Made by a program: the position numbers and the translations under genes | Part shown: positions 42,283 through 49,993 of the stretch, piece after piece | Position numbering within the stretch: position 1 is the first letter of the stretch | How the letters are laid out: each line of letters opens with the position of its first letter | Origin: Erysipelotrichaceae bacterium | GTDB taxonomy: Bacteria; Bacillota_I; Bacilli_A; Erysipelotrichales; Erysipelotrichaceae | Assembly: GCA_015058875.1 (NCBI GenBank) | Contig: SVBN01000010.1 | Coordinates: forward strand, 1-55,278 | Reading direction: 5' to 3' | DNA length: 55,278 nt | Notes under the pieces: model-generated | What the model was told of the DNA's origin: nothing | The model's input: the letters and a program-made list of their open reading frames with translations, nothing else | Databases searched by the model: none

Positions 42283-43188
42283 TTATTCCCAGAGAATATC
42301 CGGATAGACGCCTTCGTCTTTCATTGCCTGGATTCTGGCAACGACTTCCGGCTTGTCTTCCTGATATGTGACGCCGAACCAGCGGTCTTTGCTGGAGAGA
42401 ACCTTGACTTTGCATACACCGTCAGCGACAAGCTGTCCGACTGCTGTCGGGATAACATGCTCGCACTTCATCGGATTTTCTGCCAGTCCCTTCGGCAGGA
42501 AGTCTGCAAACAGACCCTGGCATTCTTCGAAGATTTTCGGTGTGAAGCCCCAGAAGTTCATGGATACGAGTGTATCATCATCGAGCGGTACCCATTCACC
42601 GTCTTTTTCATAGACAGCATGGCCGTCTTTTCTGGCAATCTTCTGGATTTCAACAATGTGCGAGAGGCATCCGTCTTCTGTTTCGCATACGCCTCTTGTG
42701 ACTGTACCGTTGTCGGTCAGTGTGTTTGTGCACTTGTATCCGACCATTGCATAGTTGTCATCGGATACTTCCTCGGACAGGAACTTATAGATGACCTTAT
42801 AGGCATCCTTGCCGTAGAAGTCATCTGCGTTGATGATGGCGAACGGTCCGTCAACAACGTCTCTGCATGCGAGCAGCGCATGAGTTGTTCCCCAGGGCTT
42901 GACGCGTCCTTCCGGGATTTCGATTCCTTCCGGAATATCGGTCATATCCTGATATGCGAATGCGACTTCCATTCCTTTGGAAATGCGGTCTGTCAGAGCC
43001 TTGCGGAAAAGCTCCTCGTGTTCGCGGCGGATGATCAGGACAACCTTTTCAAATCCTGCTTCATGCGCATCAAAAATAGAGAATTCGATAATAGGCTCTC
43101 CGTGGCTACCTACTCCGTCGATCTGTTTCATTCCCCCGTAGCGGCTTCCCATGCCGGCAGCGAGAATTACAAGAACCGGTTTTTTCAT
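42283..43188 (-). CDS. sugar-1-phosphate nucleotidyltransferase-type protein
   Basis: A 301-residue NTP-transferase fold protein. LVILAAGMGSRYGGMKQID is the nucleotide-binding and catalytic Arg/Lys loop, PWGTTHALLACRDVVDGPFAIINADDFYG holds the metal-binding Asp, and KPEVVARIQAM closes the fold. It resembles UTP-glucose-1-phosphate uridylyltransferases, but the internal substitutions leave the sugar undefined. The nearest good site (AAAGGAG) is 16 bases from the ATG at 43188, a longer gap than usual, so a non-ATG start slightly upstream is possible. Divergent from maf. Confidence 0.82.
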   Translation of the reverse strand: MKKPVLVILAAGMGSRYGGMKQIDGVGSHGEPIIEFSIFDAHEAGFEKVVLIIRREHEELFRKALTDRISKGMEVAFAYQDMTDIPEGIEIPEGRVKPWGTTHALLACRDVVDGPFAIINADDFYGKDAYKVIYKFLSEEVSDDNYAMVGYKCTNTLTDNGTVTRGVCETEDGCLSHIVEIQKIARKDGHAVYEKDGEWVPLDDDTLVSMNFWGFTPKIFEECQGLFADFLPKGLAENPMKCEHVIPTAVGQLVADGVCKVKVLSSKDRWFGVTYQEDKPEVVARIQAMKDEGVYPDILWE

Positions 43189-43284
43189 AATAAGATGATT
43201 ATTTCTCCTTTCGATCTCTGTAAAGATTATAGCATTCCTTTGATCTCTTTTTGCGTATAATAAGCAGGGAGAAAAAGAAGAGAT

Positions 43285-43848
43285 ATGAAAAAACTGATAC
43301 TTGCAAGCCAGTCTCCGAGAAGAAAGGAGCTGCTGGAAAAATGCGGCCATCCGTTTCAAGTTGAAGCTGCGGATATTGATGAAACGATCGATCAGAGCAA
43401 AGATCTGACAGAAGAGATCAAACGCCTGTCGTTCCGGAAGGCAGAGCATGTGCTGAGACAGCATGGTGATGCGGTTGTGGTCGGATCGGATACCATTGTG
43501 ACAATTGACGGGAAGGTGCTCGGCAAGCCTGCGGATGAGAAAGAAGCAGAAGAAATGCTGAGGGAACTGTCCGGGAGAACTCATCAGGTGATTACCGGTC
43601 TATGCATCCTCAGCAGAAACAGAATCTTCCTGGACGCCAGCGTCAATGATGTTGTGTTTGCGGAAATGACGGAAGAAGAAATCCGGAAGTATGTCGAAAC
43701 AGGGGAACCGATGGATAAGGCGGGAGCCTATGCAATCCAGGGGATTGCGTCCAGGTATATTACCGGCATTCACGGAGACTATTATGCAATCATGGGACTG
43801 CCTCTGTGCATGGCATATGAAGAACTGAAAAATCTTGATCAATATTGA
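43285..43848 (+). CDS. maf: Maf-family nucleoside triphosphate pyrophosphatase
   Basis: A 187-residue Maf protein, which removes non-canonical nucleotides such as dTTP/UTP analogues. LILASQSPRRKELLEKCG (N-terminal SxRR loop), VGSDTIVTIDGKVLGKP (metal-binding Asp) and GAYAIQGIASRYITGIHGDYYAIMGLP are family blocks. TATAAT lies at 43256-43261 and GGGAGAAAAAGAAGAG before the ATG. Monocistronic. It ends 37 bases before tRNA-Thr(GGT). Confidence 0.94.
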   Translation: MKKLILASQSPRRKELLEKCGHPFQVEAADIDETIDQSKDLTEEIKRLSFRKAEHVLRQHGDAVVVGSDTIVTIDGKVLGKPADEKEAEEMLRELSGRTHQVITGLCILSRNRIFLDASVNDVVFAEMTEEEIRKYVETGEPMDKAGAYAIQGIASRYITGIHGDYYAIMGLPLCMAYEELKNLDQY

Positions 43849-43885
43849 TTTTACTGCCCATCTTGATATATGATATATGGGCTGA

Positions 43886-43959
43886 GCCGCTTTAGTATAG
43901 TGGAAATACACATCCATGGTAAGGATGAGCGGGCAGTTCAATTCTGCCAAGCGGCACCA
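43886..43959 (+). tRNA. tRNA-Thr(GGT), host of an integrated element
   Basis: Acceptor GCCGCTT / AAGCGGC, anticodon stem CATCC / GGATG around ATGGTAA, T-loop TTCAATT, encoded ACCA. Its 3' end faces an integrase gene 110 bases away, the classic tRNA integration layout. Confidence 0.93.
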
Positions 43960-43967
43960 TCAGACAG

Positions 43968-43993
43968 AAAACCGCATAAATATGCGGTTTTTT
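43968..43993 (+). terminator. terminator of tRNA-Thr
   Basis: Stem AAAACCGCATA (43968-43978) with TATGCGGTTTT (43981-43991). The core AAAACCGCAT...ATGCGGTTTT is nearly identical to the terminator at 1175-1200 beside tRNA-Val(GAC). Confidence 0.8.
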
Positions 43994-44008
43994 CAATGTC
44001 ATAAATCG

Positions 44009-44030
44009 AATAGTTAGCAAATAGTTAGCA
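44009..44030. repeat. 11-bp tandem repeat near int
   Basis: AATAGTTAGCA twice in direct contact, between the tRNA-Thr terminator and the integrase gene. Probably integrase arm-type binding sites or the element end; it mirrors the pair at 1102-1123. Confidence 0.5.
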
Positions 44031-44067
44031 CTTTTCCCAAATTCATCATTCTGAAGTTGTCATATAA

Positions 44068-45126
44068 TTATTTCTTCTTCTCTTTTACAAGGCTGTTTAA
44101 AGCTGCCAGTGAAGCAGACTGTTTATTATCGAAAATGTGTGCGTAGCGTTCCATGGTGACCTTCGGAGAGGCATGACCGATACGTTTTGATATCTCCGGA
44201 ACCGGTACGCCTGCATTCCACAGCATCGAAACATGGCTGTGCCGGAGATCATGGATACGCATATGCTGCAGACCGGCTGCCTTAAGATCGTTTTGGAAAT
44301 GAACATCAATTTTGGTAAGGCTGATCGGTGTCGCATCTCCAAACAAGTATTTGCCTGGACGTCTTTTCAGATACATGAGTTTACTCTTGGTGTCATCATC
44401 CAGGGGCACCCATCTTGAATTACCTGTTTTTGTCGTTTTTACAGAAGATTCATACCTTCGCATTGATTTGTAAATATGTACCTGTGCTCCGTCGAAATCT
44501 TCCTTCAGCAGGCTTCTGGCCTCACCTTTTCTGGCACCGGACATATAAAGAAACTGAAAGAAGATCTTCAGTACTTCGTCCGTTTCAGCATCCTGCAGCT
44601 TACAGAATTCATCGTAATTGATTATTACCATCTCATTGTAATCGTCCAACTGCTTTGGAAATGATTTCAGTACTTTGCAGTTATCAGGAATATCATAGTT
44701 TTCCCAGGCAAATTTACCCACCTGCTTCACATAGCCAATAATGTCATTTTTAGTCTGTGTTTTTAGCGAGTCACCGTTCTTCTTTTTTGCGGTTTCCAGT
44801 TTTATCCTCCATTTCTGCAAGACGCTTTTTGTGATCTTCTTCATCGGTTTATCCCAAAGTTCTCCGGCATATGTTTTCAAACGCTGCCTGCGGGTTTCTG
44901 TTGTGGTCTGGTTAGCTCTATTCGCAAGCGACATCAGTTCAAAAACGGCTCCAAAAGTCGTGTCGTTTCCAGCATATGATTCATGTTTATGACTGATTTC
45001 CCAGTTTCTGGCATCATCTGCTGAATTAAATCCCTTTTTTATAACAAATTTCAGGGTGCCATCATCTTTTCTGACATAATATCTTGCCTGCCATTTGCCG
45101 GTTTTCCTATCCTTTTTTACTGACAT
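44068..45126 (-). CDS. int: tyrosine-type site-specific integrase
   Basis: A 352-residue phage-type integrase. An AP2-like arm-binding N-terminus (KKDRKTGKWQARYYVRKDDG, with KGF-N-S-ADDA) is followed by a core-binding SAM-like domain and the catalytic domain with Arg199 (GARKGEA), His292-x-x-Arg295, His318 and Tyr328. I start it at 45126, after GGAGG; the longer frame runs into the upstream regulator, which it overlaps by 20 bases. It reads toward tRNA-Thr(GGT), the likely attachment site. It would insert and excise the element. Confidence 0.93.
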   Translation of the reverse strand: MSVKKDRKTGKWQARYYVRKDDGTLKFVIKKGFNSADDARNWEISHKHESYAGNDTTFGAVFELMSLANRANQTTTETRRQRLKTYAGELWDKPMKKITKSVLQKWRIKLETAKKKNGDSLKTQTKNDIIGYVKQVGKFAWENYDIPDNCKVLKSFPKQLDDYNEMVIINYDEFCKLQDAETDEVLKIFFQFLYMSGARKGEARSLLKEDFDGAQVHIYKSMRRYESSVKTTKTGNSRWVPLDDDTKSKLMYLKRRPGKYLFGDATPISLTKIDVHFQNDLKAAGLQHMRIHDLRHSHVSMLWNAGVPVPEISKRIGHASPKVTMERYAHIFDNKQSASLAALNSLVKEKKK

Positions 45127-45739
45127 AGAAATCCTCCGGATGAGGGATAGGTTTATCCGGCTGACTGATAACTTTGAATCTCTCATCAACGCGGATCGTT
45201 TTTCCTTGAACTTCAGTATACTCGATTTCAACTTCTGTTTTTGCAGCCACAATCAATAATCGCTGTATTTCAGAGGAAAGTAAGTGTAAATAGTATTTAT
45301 ACTGAGCTTCATTTAATCTTTGTATCTCAACATATAACGGTGTGCTTGACAAGAATTGTTCCAAATCTGCCTTATTAATAAAGTCAAAGGATTGCAGATT
45401 ATCTACAGCTTTCTTTCTGTCTAAATACTTTTGGTAAGTCAGGTCAGACGTCTCTGCTGAACGTATGGTCTTTTCACGCGGTCTGTCCACATATTTTATT
45501 TGGCTTCCTCTGAATATATCTGGATCCAGGTCAAGAATTTCCCCGATATCTTCAAGAGCAGAAAGTGAAATTTCCCTATTTCTTTTATATCTGCGAAGAG
45601 ATGTCATTTCTGCCTGTTTTGTGATGTTATTCTTTTTTGCGATTTGTAATGCCAGTTCATTAAGACTCATTCCTCTGTCTGACAGTTTTTCTTCAAGTAT
45701 TTCCGGATTGAACGGAACGCTCTTTTTAACATTGGCCAT
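45107..45739 (-). CDS. HTH transcriptional regulator (element repressor candidate)
   Basis: A 210-residue protein. The N-terminus (residues 14-75: EEKLSDRGMSLNELALQIAK then EMTSLRRYKRNREISLSALE) is an XRE-type helix-turn-helix; the C-terminal part is helical with no peptidase motif, so it is not a LexA/CI-type self-cleaving repressor. It is co-transcribed with int and divergent from a small Cro-like gene across a 130-base region with an 18-bp palindrome. This is the position of the Stl master repressor in Gram-positive phage satellites. AAGGAGG precedes the ATG. Confidence 0.75.
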   Translation of the reverse strand: MANVKKSVPFNPEILEEKLSDRGMSLNELALQIAKKNNITKQAEMTSLRRYKRNREISLSALEDIGEILDLDPDIFRGSQIKYVDRPREKTIRSAETSDLTYQKYLDRKKAVDNLQSFDFINKADLEQFLSSTPLYVEIQRLNEAQYKYYLHLLSSEIQRLLIVAAKTEVEIEYTEVQGKTIRVDERFKVISQPDKPIPHPEDFYVSKKG

Positions 45740-45802
45740 AGTGTATTCCTCCTTCTGCGGGGTAGTGTCGTTAATTACGGTTAAAACTGCTATCTTGCAG
45801 AC

Positions 45803-45820
45803 AGTAGCAATAATGCTACT
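45803..45820. promoter_or_regulatory. palindromic operator between the divergent regulators
   Basis: AGTAGCA-ATAA-TGCTACT, perfect 7-base arms, midway between the repressor (45739) and Cro-like (45870) starts. Expected to bind one or both regulators. Confidence 0.6.
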
Positions 45821-45869
45821 ATCAATAATATAAACACCAACAATAAATATGGCAAGGAGGAAACATAAA

Positions 45870-46064
45870 ATGGCAAATCAAATTATAAGAGATGCCTTGC
45901 ATGAAGAAGACATCAGGTATTGGGAACTCGCCGATGCCTTGAAAATCCATCCAGGTACTCTTTCAGCAAGATTAAGGCATGACCTTCCGGAGACAGAGGT
46001 CCAGCACTTGCTGAATCTGATCAGAAACATTCGAAAAGAAAAAGAAAGTGAGGAAATTGAATGA
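45870..46064 (+). CDS. small Cro-like HTH protein
   Basis: A 64-residue DNA-binding protein: RYWELADALKIHPGTLSARLRHDLPETEVQHLLNLI is an XRE-type helix-turn-helix covering nearly the whole chain. The ATG at 45870 is chosen because AAGGAGGAAAC lies eight bases before it. It is first of the rightward genes of the element, divergent from the repressor. Its stop overlaps the next start (ATGA). Confidence 0.8.
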   Translation: MANQIIRDALHEEDIRYWELADALKIHPGTLSARLRHDLPETEVQHLLNLIRNIRKEKESEEIE

Positions 46065-46309
46065 AGTGTCATACAAATCAGGAAAAAGCAAAAGTATTGT
46101 CACAGTCTGTACTGCGTGTAAAGGATCTGAAGATTCTGCTTGACTGCGGCAGTAACAGAGCGTCGGAAACGGCCCAGCATTACAGAGAATGGTTCACAGA
46201 AAAATATGGATTTGCGCCGTATGACGGTCAGATTGACACGTCAGAGTTCATCATCTTTGCGAGAATTCCTGAAAAGAGAATTCTGAAATACGCAGAAATG
46301 AATTACTGA
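46061..46309 (+). CDS. small putative DNA-binding protein (excisionase-like position)
   Basis: An 82-residue protein. LRVKDLKILLDCGSNRASETAQHYREW reads as a MerR/Xis-like winged-helix start, but the match is weak. It is coupled to the Cro-like gene by ATGA and followed by the 9-bp repeat array and the Rep gene. In satellites this place is held by xis or a small regulator. Function inferred only from place and size. Confidence 0.5.
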   Translation: MKCHTNQEKAKVLSQSVLRVKDLKILLDCGSNRASETAQHYREWFTEKYGFAPYDGQIDTSEFIIFARIPEKRILKYAEMNY

Positions 46310-46316
46310 AACCGCT

Positions 46317-46413
46317 CAGTTGCGTAAGTTCCGTAAGTTTTATCACACCCCCCGGGGTGCTATATAAAAACCCGCGGAACTTACGCAACTTACGGAACTT
46401 GCGGAACTTATAA
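46317..46413. repeat. 9-bp iteron array with inverted halves
   Basis: Right half: AACTTACGC, AACTTACGG, AACTTGCGG, AACTTATAA start at 46378, 46387, 46396 and 46405, exactly nine bases apart. Left half holds the inverse, AGTT at 46318, AAGTT at 46326 and 46335, also nine apart. GTTGCGTAAGTTCCG (46319-46333) and CGGAACTTACGCAAC (46375-46389) form a perfect 15-bp inverted repeat around a GC-rich CACCCCCCGGGGTG core. The last unit contains the TATAAT (46409-46414) of the Rep gene. Likely Rep binding sites: a replication origin, an autoregulatory operator, or both. Confidence 0.7.
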
Positions 46414-46448
46414 TGCGTGCATCATGTGCACCTGTTAAGGAGGATATT

Positions 46449-47510
46449 TTGACTATTACATTACCAAAGCATTCTGATTTAAAAGCAGGATCGTGCTGTG
46501 ACGATCTGATCCCCGGCTTTCTTCCTTCCGGAATAATTCTGCTTTACGGCAGTGAAAAATCCGGAAAATCTTTCTTTGCCACACAACTGGCTTACGCCAT
46601 CTCTTCTGGCGAATCTTTCCTAGAGTTCAGTAATGGAGTGCCAAGAAAGGTACTCTATTTTGGATTGGATGATAAAGATTCAAGTCTGTTTGACCGGTTC
46701 AATCAGTTCAATGAAGAATACTGTGTTGTCTACAATTATCGTCTTTTCACAGAACATCTGCTGAAAATACAGGGGAATGCCTATCGAAACTGTCCGCTGA
46801 TCACAATGGATTCCTTTGTCAACCTGATTAAAGTGATTATCCATGACACAGAATTCAGACCGGATCTGATAATCATTGATACTTTTACAAAGATCAGAGA
46901 CTATCGGCGGGAACATGATTATGACTCTGAGGTCAACGAGATTCAGAAACTAAGGAGTCTCACGACTCAGGGAATATCAGTGCTGCTGGTATCTCACAAG
47001 CGAAAAACAGCGGATACATATATCGGCAGCGCTGGTACCGGTGCCGAACCAGATGCACTGATCAACTTCACTTCGGAAACAAACGAAGTGAAGAAAATCA
47101 ACATCGTTTCCAATGCAATGGCACCGGTGGAACTGGCATTCAAAGTTAATTACGAAACTGGTGTGCTGCAAAGAATACAGTCTTTCACGGAAGAGACTAT
47201 AGATAAGGACCTGATTTCCGTTATTACCTATCTATTTGCGCAGCCGAAAAAACAGTTTGCCGGCACGATGCAGGAACTGGCTTTCCTGCCACGAAACGGC
47301 ACCGGAAATCGCACTGCAGAAAGTCTGGGAAAACTCATCAGGAAAATGAATGATTACCTGGCATCGGAGAACATAGCTGTTGTCATGAATATTAGGGTAG
47401 GAAAAAAGAAGATTCTGACAATGAAAGCATATGATTACACTCCTTCTGCAGATGAGGTACGGTTGGACAGTCAGATCATGATAGAAGAATACAAGGCGAA
47501 GGATCGATGA
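46449..47510 (+). CDS. RecA-like/AAA ATPase, putative Rep protein of the element
   Basis: A 353-residue P-loop ATPase of the RepA/RegA (hexameric helicase) type. Walker A GSEKSGKS at 34-41, FGLDDKD after strand 2, Walker B LIIID at 140-144 and VLLVSHKRK, a sensor-type strand, follow in order; residues 250-353 form a basic C-terminal part. The TTG at 46449 is chosen because GTTAAGGAGG lies five bases before it; an in-frame ATG at 46413 overlaps the -10 box. It directly follows the iteron array and precedes a second array, as expected for an element replication initiator. Confidence 0.72.
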   Translation: MTITLPKHSDLKAGSCCDDLIPGFLPSGIILLYGSEKSGKSFFATQLAYAISSGESFLEFSNGVPRKVLYFGLDDKDSSLFDRFNQFNEEYCVVYNYRLFTEHLLKIQGNAYRNCPLITMDSFVNLIKVIIHDTEFRPDLIIIDTFTKIRDYRREHDYDSEVNEIQKLRSLTTQGISVLLVSHKRKTADTYIGSAGTGAEPDALINFTSETNEVKKINIVSNAMAPVELAFKVNYETGVLQRIQSFTEETIDKDLISVITYLFAQPKKQFAGTMQELAFLPRNGTGNRTAESLGKLIRKMNDYLASENIAVVMNIRVGKKKILTMKAYDYTPSADEVRLDSQIMIEEYKAKDR

Positions 47511-47728
47511 TAACAGAGCCTCATACCACCCAAAATGGAGAGAATCTCATGATTACTTAAACTATGAGAGGATAATTCTGATAAACAGCATGTTTCCTGA
47601 AATCATCCGCAGATCCAACATGAAAAATGATTATTTTTAAATATAGCAGGATAAGGGGTTTTGCCCGACAAAACCCCTATGGGAATAACAGCCCAACGGG
47701 CAGTTTAATGATAGCAAAGCCATTTTAT

Positions 47729-47796
47729 TGTCTGACAGTTGTATGACATCTGTCAGACATTTGCATATACGGCTGTCCGACTTGTGTCCGACATGG
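47729..47796. repeat. 11-bp phased repeat array (TGTCNGACA)
   Basis: TGTCTGACA, TGTATGACA, TGTCAGACA, a degenerate TGCATATAC, TGTCCGACT and TGTCCGACA start at 47729, 47740, 47751, 47762, 47774 and 47785: a period of 11 bases with a single 12. One unit per helical turn puts all sites on one face of the DNA. The first and third units form a 10-bp inverted repeat (TGTCTGACAG / CTGTCAGACA). Confidence 0.65.
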
Positions 47797-47800
47797 TTTT

Positions 47801-47818
47801 GGGGCAAATTGCCCCATA
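47801..47818. repeat. 18-bp direct repeat with palindrome, left copy
   Basis: GGGGCAAATTGCCCCATA. GGGGCAA-A-TTGCCCC is a perfect palindrome. An identical 18-bp copy lies at 51627-51644, so the two bracket module A of the sigma/ABC locus plus the 45-residue ORF. Confidence 0.75.
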
Positions 47819-47881
47819 TTCAAAAGACAAATCGATTGTGCAACCGATTTGTCTATGATCAGCAAACTAAATTGTGCTTAC

Positions 47882-49114
47882 CTATATGCTCAGCTTTTTA
47901 TATATTCTCAAAGTCAGCAGAAAATATACAGGAATTCCAATCATTTCGAATAATGTCATGGCTCTTTCTGTCGCAACAGCGATTGTCCCGACACTCAAGA
48001 ATGACAGTGAGTGAATAGCATAATAGAAACTACATTGAAGCATCAATCCACAGGAAGGCAGAAGCGTGATGATCCAGTCGGTGATCCCCGAACCGAAGAA
48101 TGTATCCAGCAGTATTGGCATAAATAGTCCCAGCAGAGAAATGCCGATCGCCTTTGCAGAAGTATGGATTGAAGCGGAAAGCATCATGGTAAAAAGTACT
48201 GAAGACACTGTGCAGATATATCCGGCAATAGCCATGTATTTCATAAGCTGACCGATTGTCCAAGGTTCAAAAGCAAACAGAGAAAGATAAGTTTGAATAT
48301 CGGAATTCAGTGCTGTTGTTCCATAAAACCATCGGGCCATCAAAAAGAATACTGCTGCGCTGAATACATACAAAACACTCACAATGATCAGTACAGAAGC
48401 ACATTTAACCAAAGCAAGCTTTGTCATACCATTTTTTGTACATCGCTGGATATCATCCGCGCCGGTCTGGTAATCAATCGAGAATACCGGCGCTGCCAGG
48501 ATCACGCCGCAGACCATGACCATAAACAATACAAGAAGTTCATAATCGAGTACATTGGAACTGAAGTACGGATAACACTGCAGCGGTGTCCGTGTGCTCT
48601 GGTACATCTTTGCGGCTTCTTTGCGGACCGGTTCAGGCCGGTTCTCCTGTTCCATAAGTGTGTTCAGCCGATTGAAACGAACAGTCTCAAACTGTTTCAA
48701 ATCCTCTTCCGTCAGTTCTTCCAGTCCTTTTGGTATTCCTGTTTTCGGATCTGCGTATGCCTCCCTTAGCATGTGCAGGAGACGGTAGTAAGGACCGATC
48801 CTGCTGCTGTAGACACCATCCGGAAGATCCTCCGGAGAACTGACATGATATTCTTCAAGAACCGTATTATATTCATTCAGACCTTCTGCCAGCAGATCGG
48901 GCGTCACCTCACCTGTAACATTTCCATGTATTTCCCGCAGCTGTGCCAGCGCGGCATAGCCTTTCAGAAGAACAGGCTGACCGTTTTCCAGAATCATACA
49001 TGATTCATACGTGACAGGAAGATACGAAAGAATGAAGTTGAATATGACGGCAGCTCCGATAATGATCAGGTTGGCCGGTGTTTTCAGCATCTTTTTTAGT
49101 TCCAGCCTCAGCAT
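47882..49114 (-). CDS. ABC-2 type permease, module A
   Basis: A 410-residue membrane protein. The N-terminal span (residues 12-32) is followed by a large extracytoplasmic domain (about 33-190, with no Cys), then five or six more spans to the C-terminus, the layout of ABC-2/YxlG-type permeases. It overlaps the ATPase gene by seven bases. It is last of the sigma - membrane protein - ATPase - permease operon. What it exports is unknown. The module B permease (51665) has the same size and layout but low residue identity by eye. Confidence 0.8.
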   Translation of the reverse strand: MLRLELKKMLKTPANLIIIGAAVIFNFILSYLPVTYESCMILENGQPVLLKGYAALAQLREIHGNVTGEVTPDLLAEGLNEYNTVLEEYHVSSPEDLPDGVYSSRIGPYYRLLHMLREAYADPKTGIPKGLEELTEEDLKQFETVRFNRLNTLMEQENRPEPVRKEAAKMYQSTRTPLQCYPYFSSNVLDYELLVLFMVMVCGVILAAPVFSIDYQTGADDIQRCTKNGMTKLALVKCASVLIIVSVLYVFSAAVFFLMARWFYGTTALNSDIQTYLSLFAFEPWTIGQLMKYMAIAGYICTVSSVLFTMMLSASIHTSAKAIGISLLGLFMPILLDTFFGSGITDWIITLLPSCGLMLQCSFYYAIHSLSFLSVGTIAVATERAMTLFEMIGIPVYFLLTLRIYKKLSI

Positions 49115-49992
49115 GACTCTCTTCCCCCTTCCTCAGGGAACATATGAAGGTAATAATCTTCCAGATGCGGGACACATGTTTTTGCCTCCGAAAATGGATT
49201 ATGATCACTCAGATACCGGAGTTCCAGCATATTGTTTCCGAGATTGCGGATATTGACGATGCGGACTGCACCTTCATAATGATGAAGTTCATCCACTCTG
49301 ATCATTGCAGTGAAAACACGGTTATGCATCTTTTCGGACAATTCCTCTGATGAACCATCCGCAATGATCCTGCCATCTTTCATAATAACGATCCGTGAAG
49401 CCATGTATTCTACATCCGGTACGATATGCGTTGAGATCAGAACGATCTTATCCTGTGCGAATTCAGAGATCAGATTGCGGAAACGGATCCGCTCTCCAGG
49501 ATCCAGACCGGAAGTCGGCTCATCAAGCAAGAGGACTTCCGGGTCGTTCAGCAGTGCCTGAGCAATACCAACCCGGCGTTTCATACCGCCTGACAGTTTC
49601 CGGATCTGTTTCTTTTCCACTTCTTTCAATGTCATACGCTCCAGAAGTTCATTGATCTTCTTTCGCGCGTCAGCAGAAGGAATCCCCTTCAGAGCTGACA
49701 TGTATTCCAGATAGTCCCGCACCGTGAACTCTGGGTAAAAACCGAATTCCTGAGGCAGATATCCGAAAATCGAACGATATGACTCCTGCAATACATCAAT
49801 TGGGATTCCGTCATAGCATACTTGTCCGGCATCTGGTTTCAGGATTCCGGCAATCATACGCATCAATGTTGTCTTTCCCGCACCGTTGGCACCAAGAAGG
49901 CCCCATACACCGGGCGACAGTTCCAGGCAAACATCATTAACAGCGATCTTGTCTTTGTAATTCTTCGAGATATGATCCAATAACAGTTCCAT
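49108..49992 (-). CDS. ABC transporter ATPase, module A
   Basis: A 294-residue ATPase. Walker A GANGAGKTT (about 34-42), Q-loop LPQEFGF, signature LSGGM, Walker B VLLLDEPTSGLDP and switch His in STHIV are all present. A C-terminal extension of about 70 residues after the nucleotide-binding domain (NRVFTAMIRVDELHHYEG onwards) is absent from the module B ATPase. With the permease it should form an exporter. It lies one base after the membrane-protein gene. Confidence 0.93.
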   Translation of the reverse strand: MELLLDHISKNYKDKIAVNDVCLELSPGVWGLLGANGAGKTTLMRMIAGILKPDAGQVCYDGIPIDVLQESYRSIFGYLPQEFGFYPEFTVRDYLEYMSALKGIPSADARKKINELLERMTLKEVEKKQIRKLSGGMKRRVGIAQALLNDPEVLLLDEPTSGLDPGERIRFRNLISEFAQDKIVLISTHIVPDVEYMASRIVIMKDGRIIADGSSEELSEKMHNRVFTAMIRVDELHHYEGAVRIVNIRNLGNNMLELRYLSDHNPFSEAKTCVPHLEDYYLHMFPEEGGRESC

Positions 49993-49993
49993 T

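Larger units (their letters stand above)
47511..47881. other. 370-base non-coding, hairpin-rich region after rep
   Basis: No convincing gene. It holds, in order: a hairpin AGGGGTTTT-GCCCGAC-AAAACCCCT (47654-47678), a small GCCC-AAC-GGGC stem (47691-47701), the 11-bp repeat array (47729-47796), the GGGGCAAATTGCCCC palindrome (47801-47815), and a hairpin AGACAAATCG (47825-47834) with CGATTTGTCT (47845-47854). The density of structure suggests a replication or transfer origin. None of the hairpins has a good T run, so they are not ordinary terminators. Confidence 0.55.

Noticed and set aside
47728-48018. 96-residue plus-strand ORF across the 11-bp repeats
   Set aside because: It starts at a non-ATG codon without a ribosome binding site, its sequence follows the DNA repeats, and it runs into the module A permease gene.
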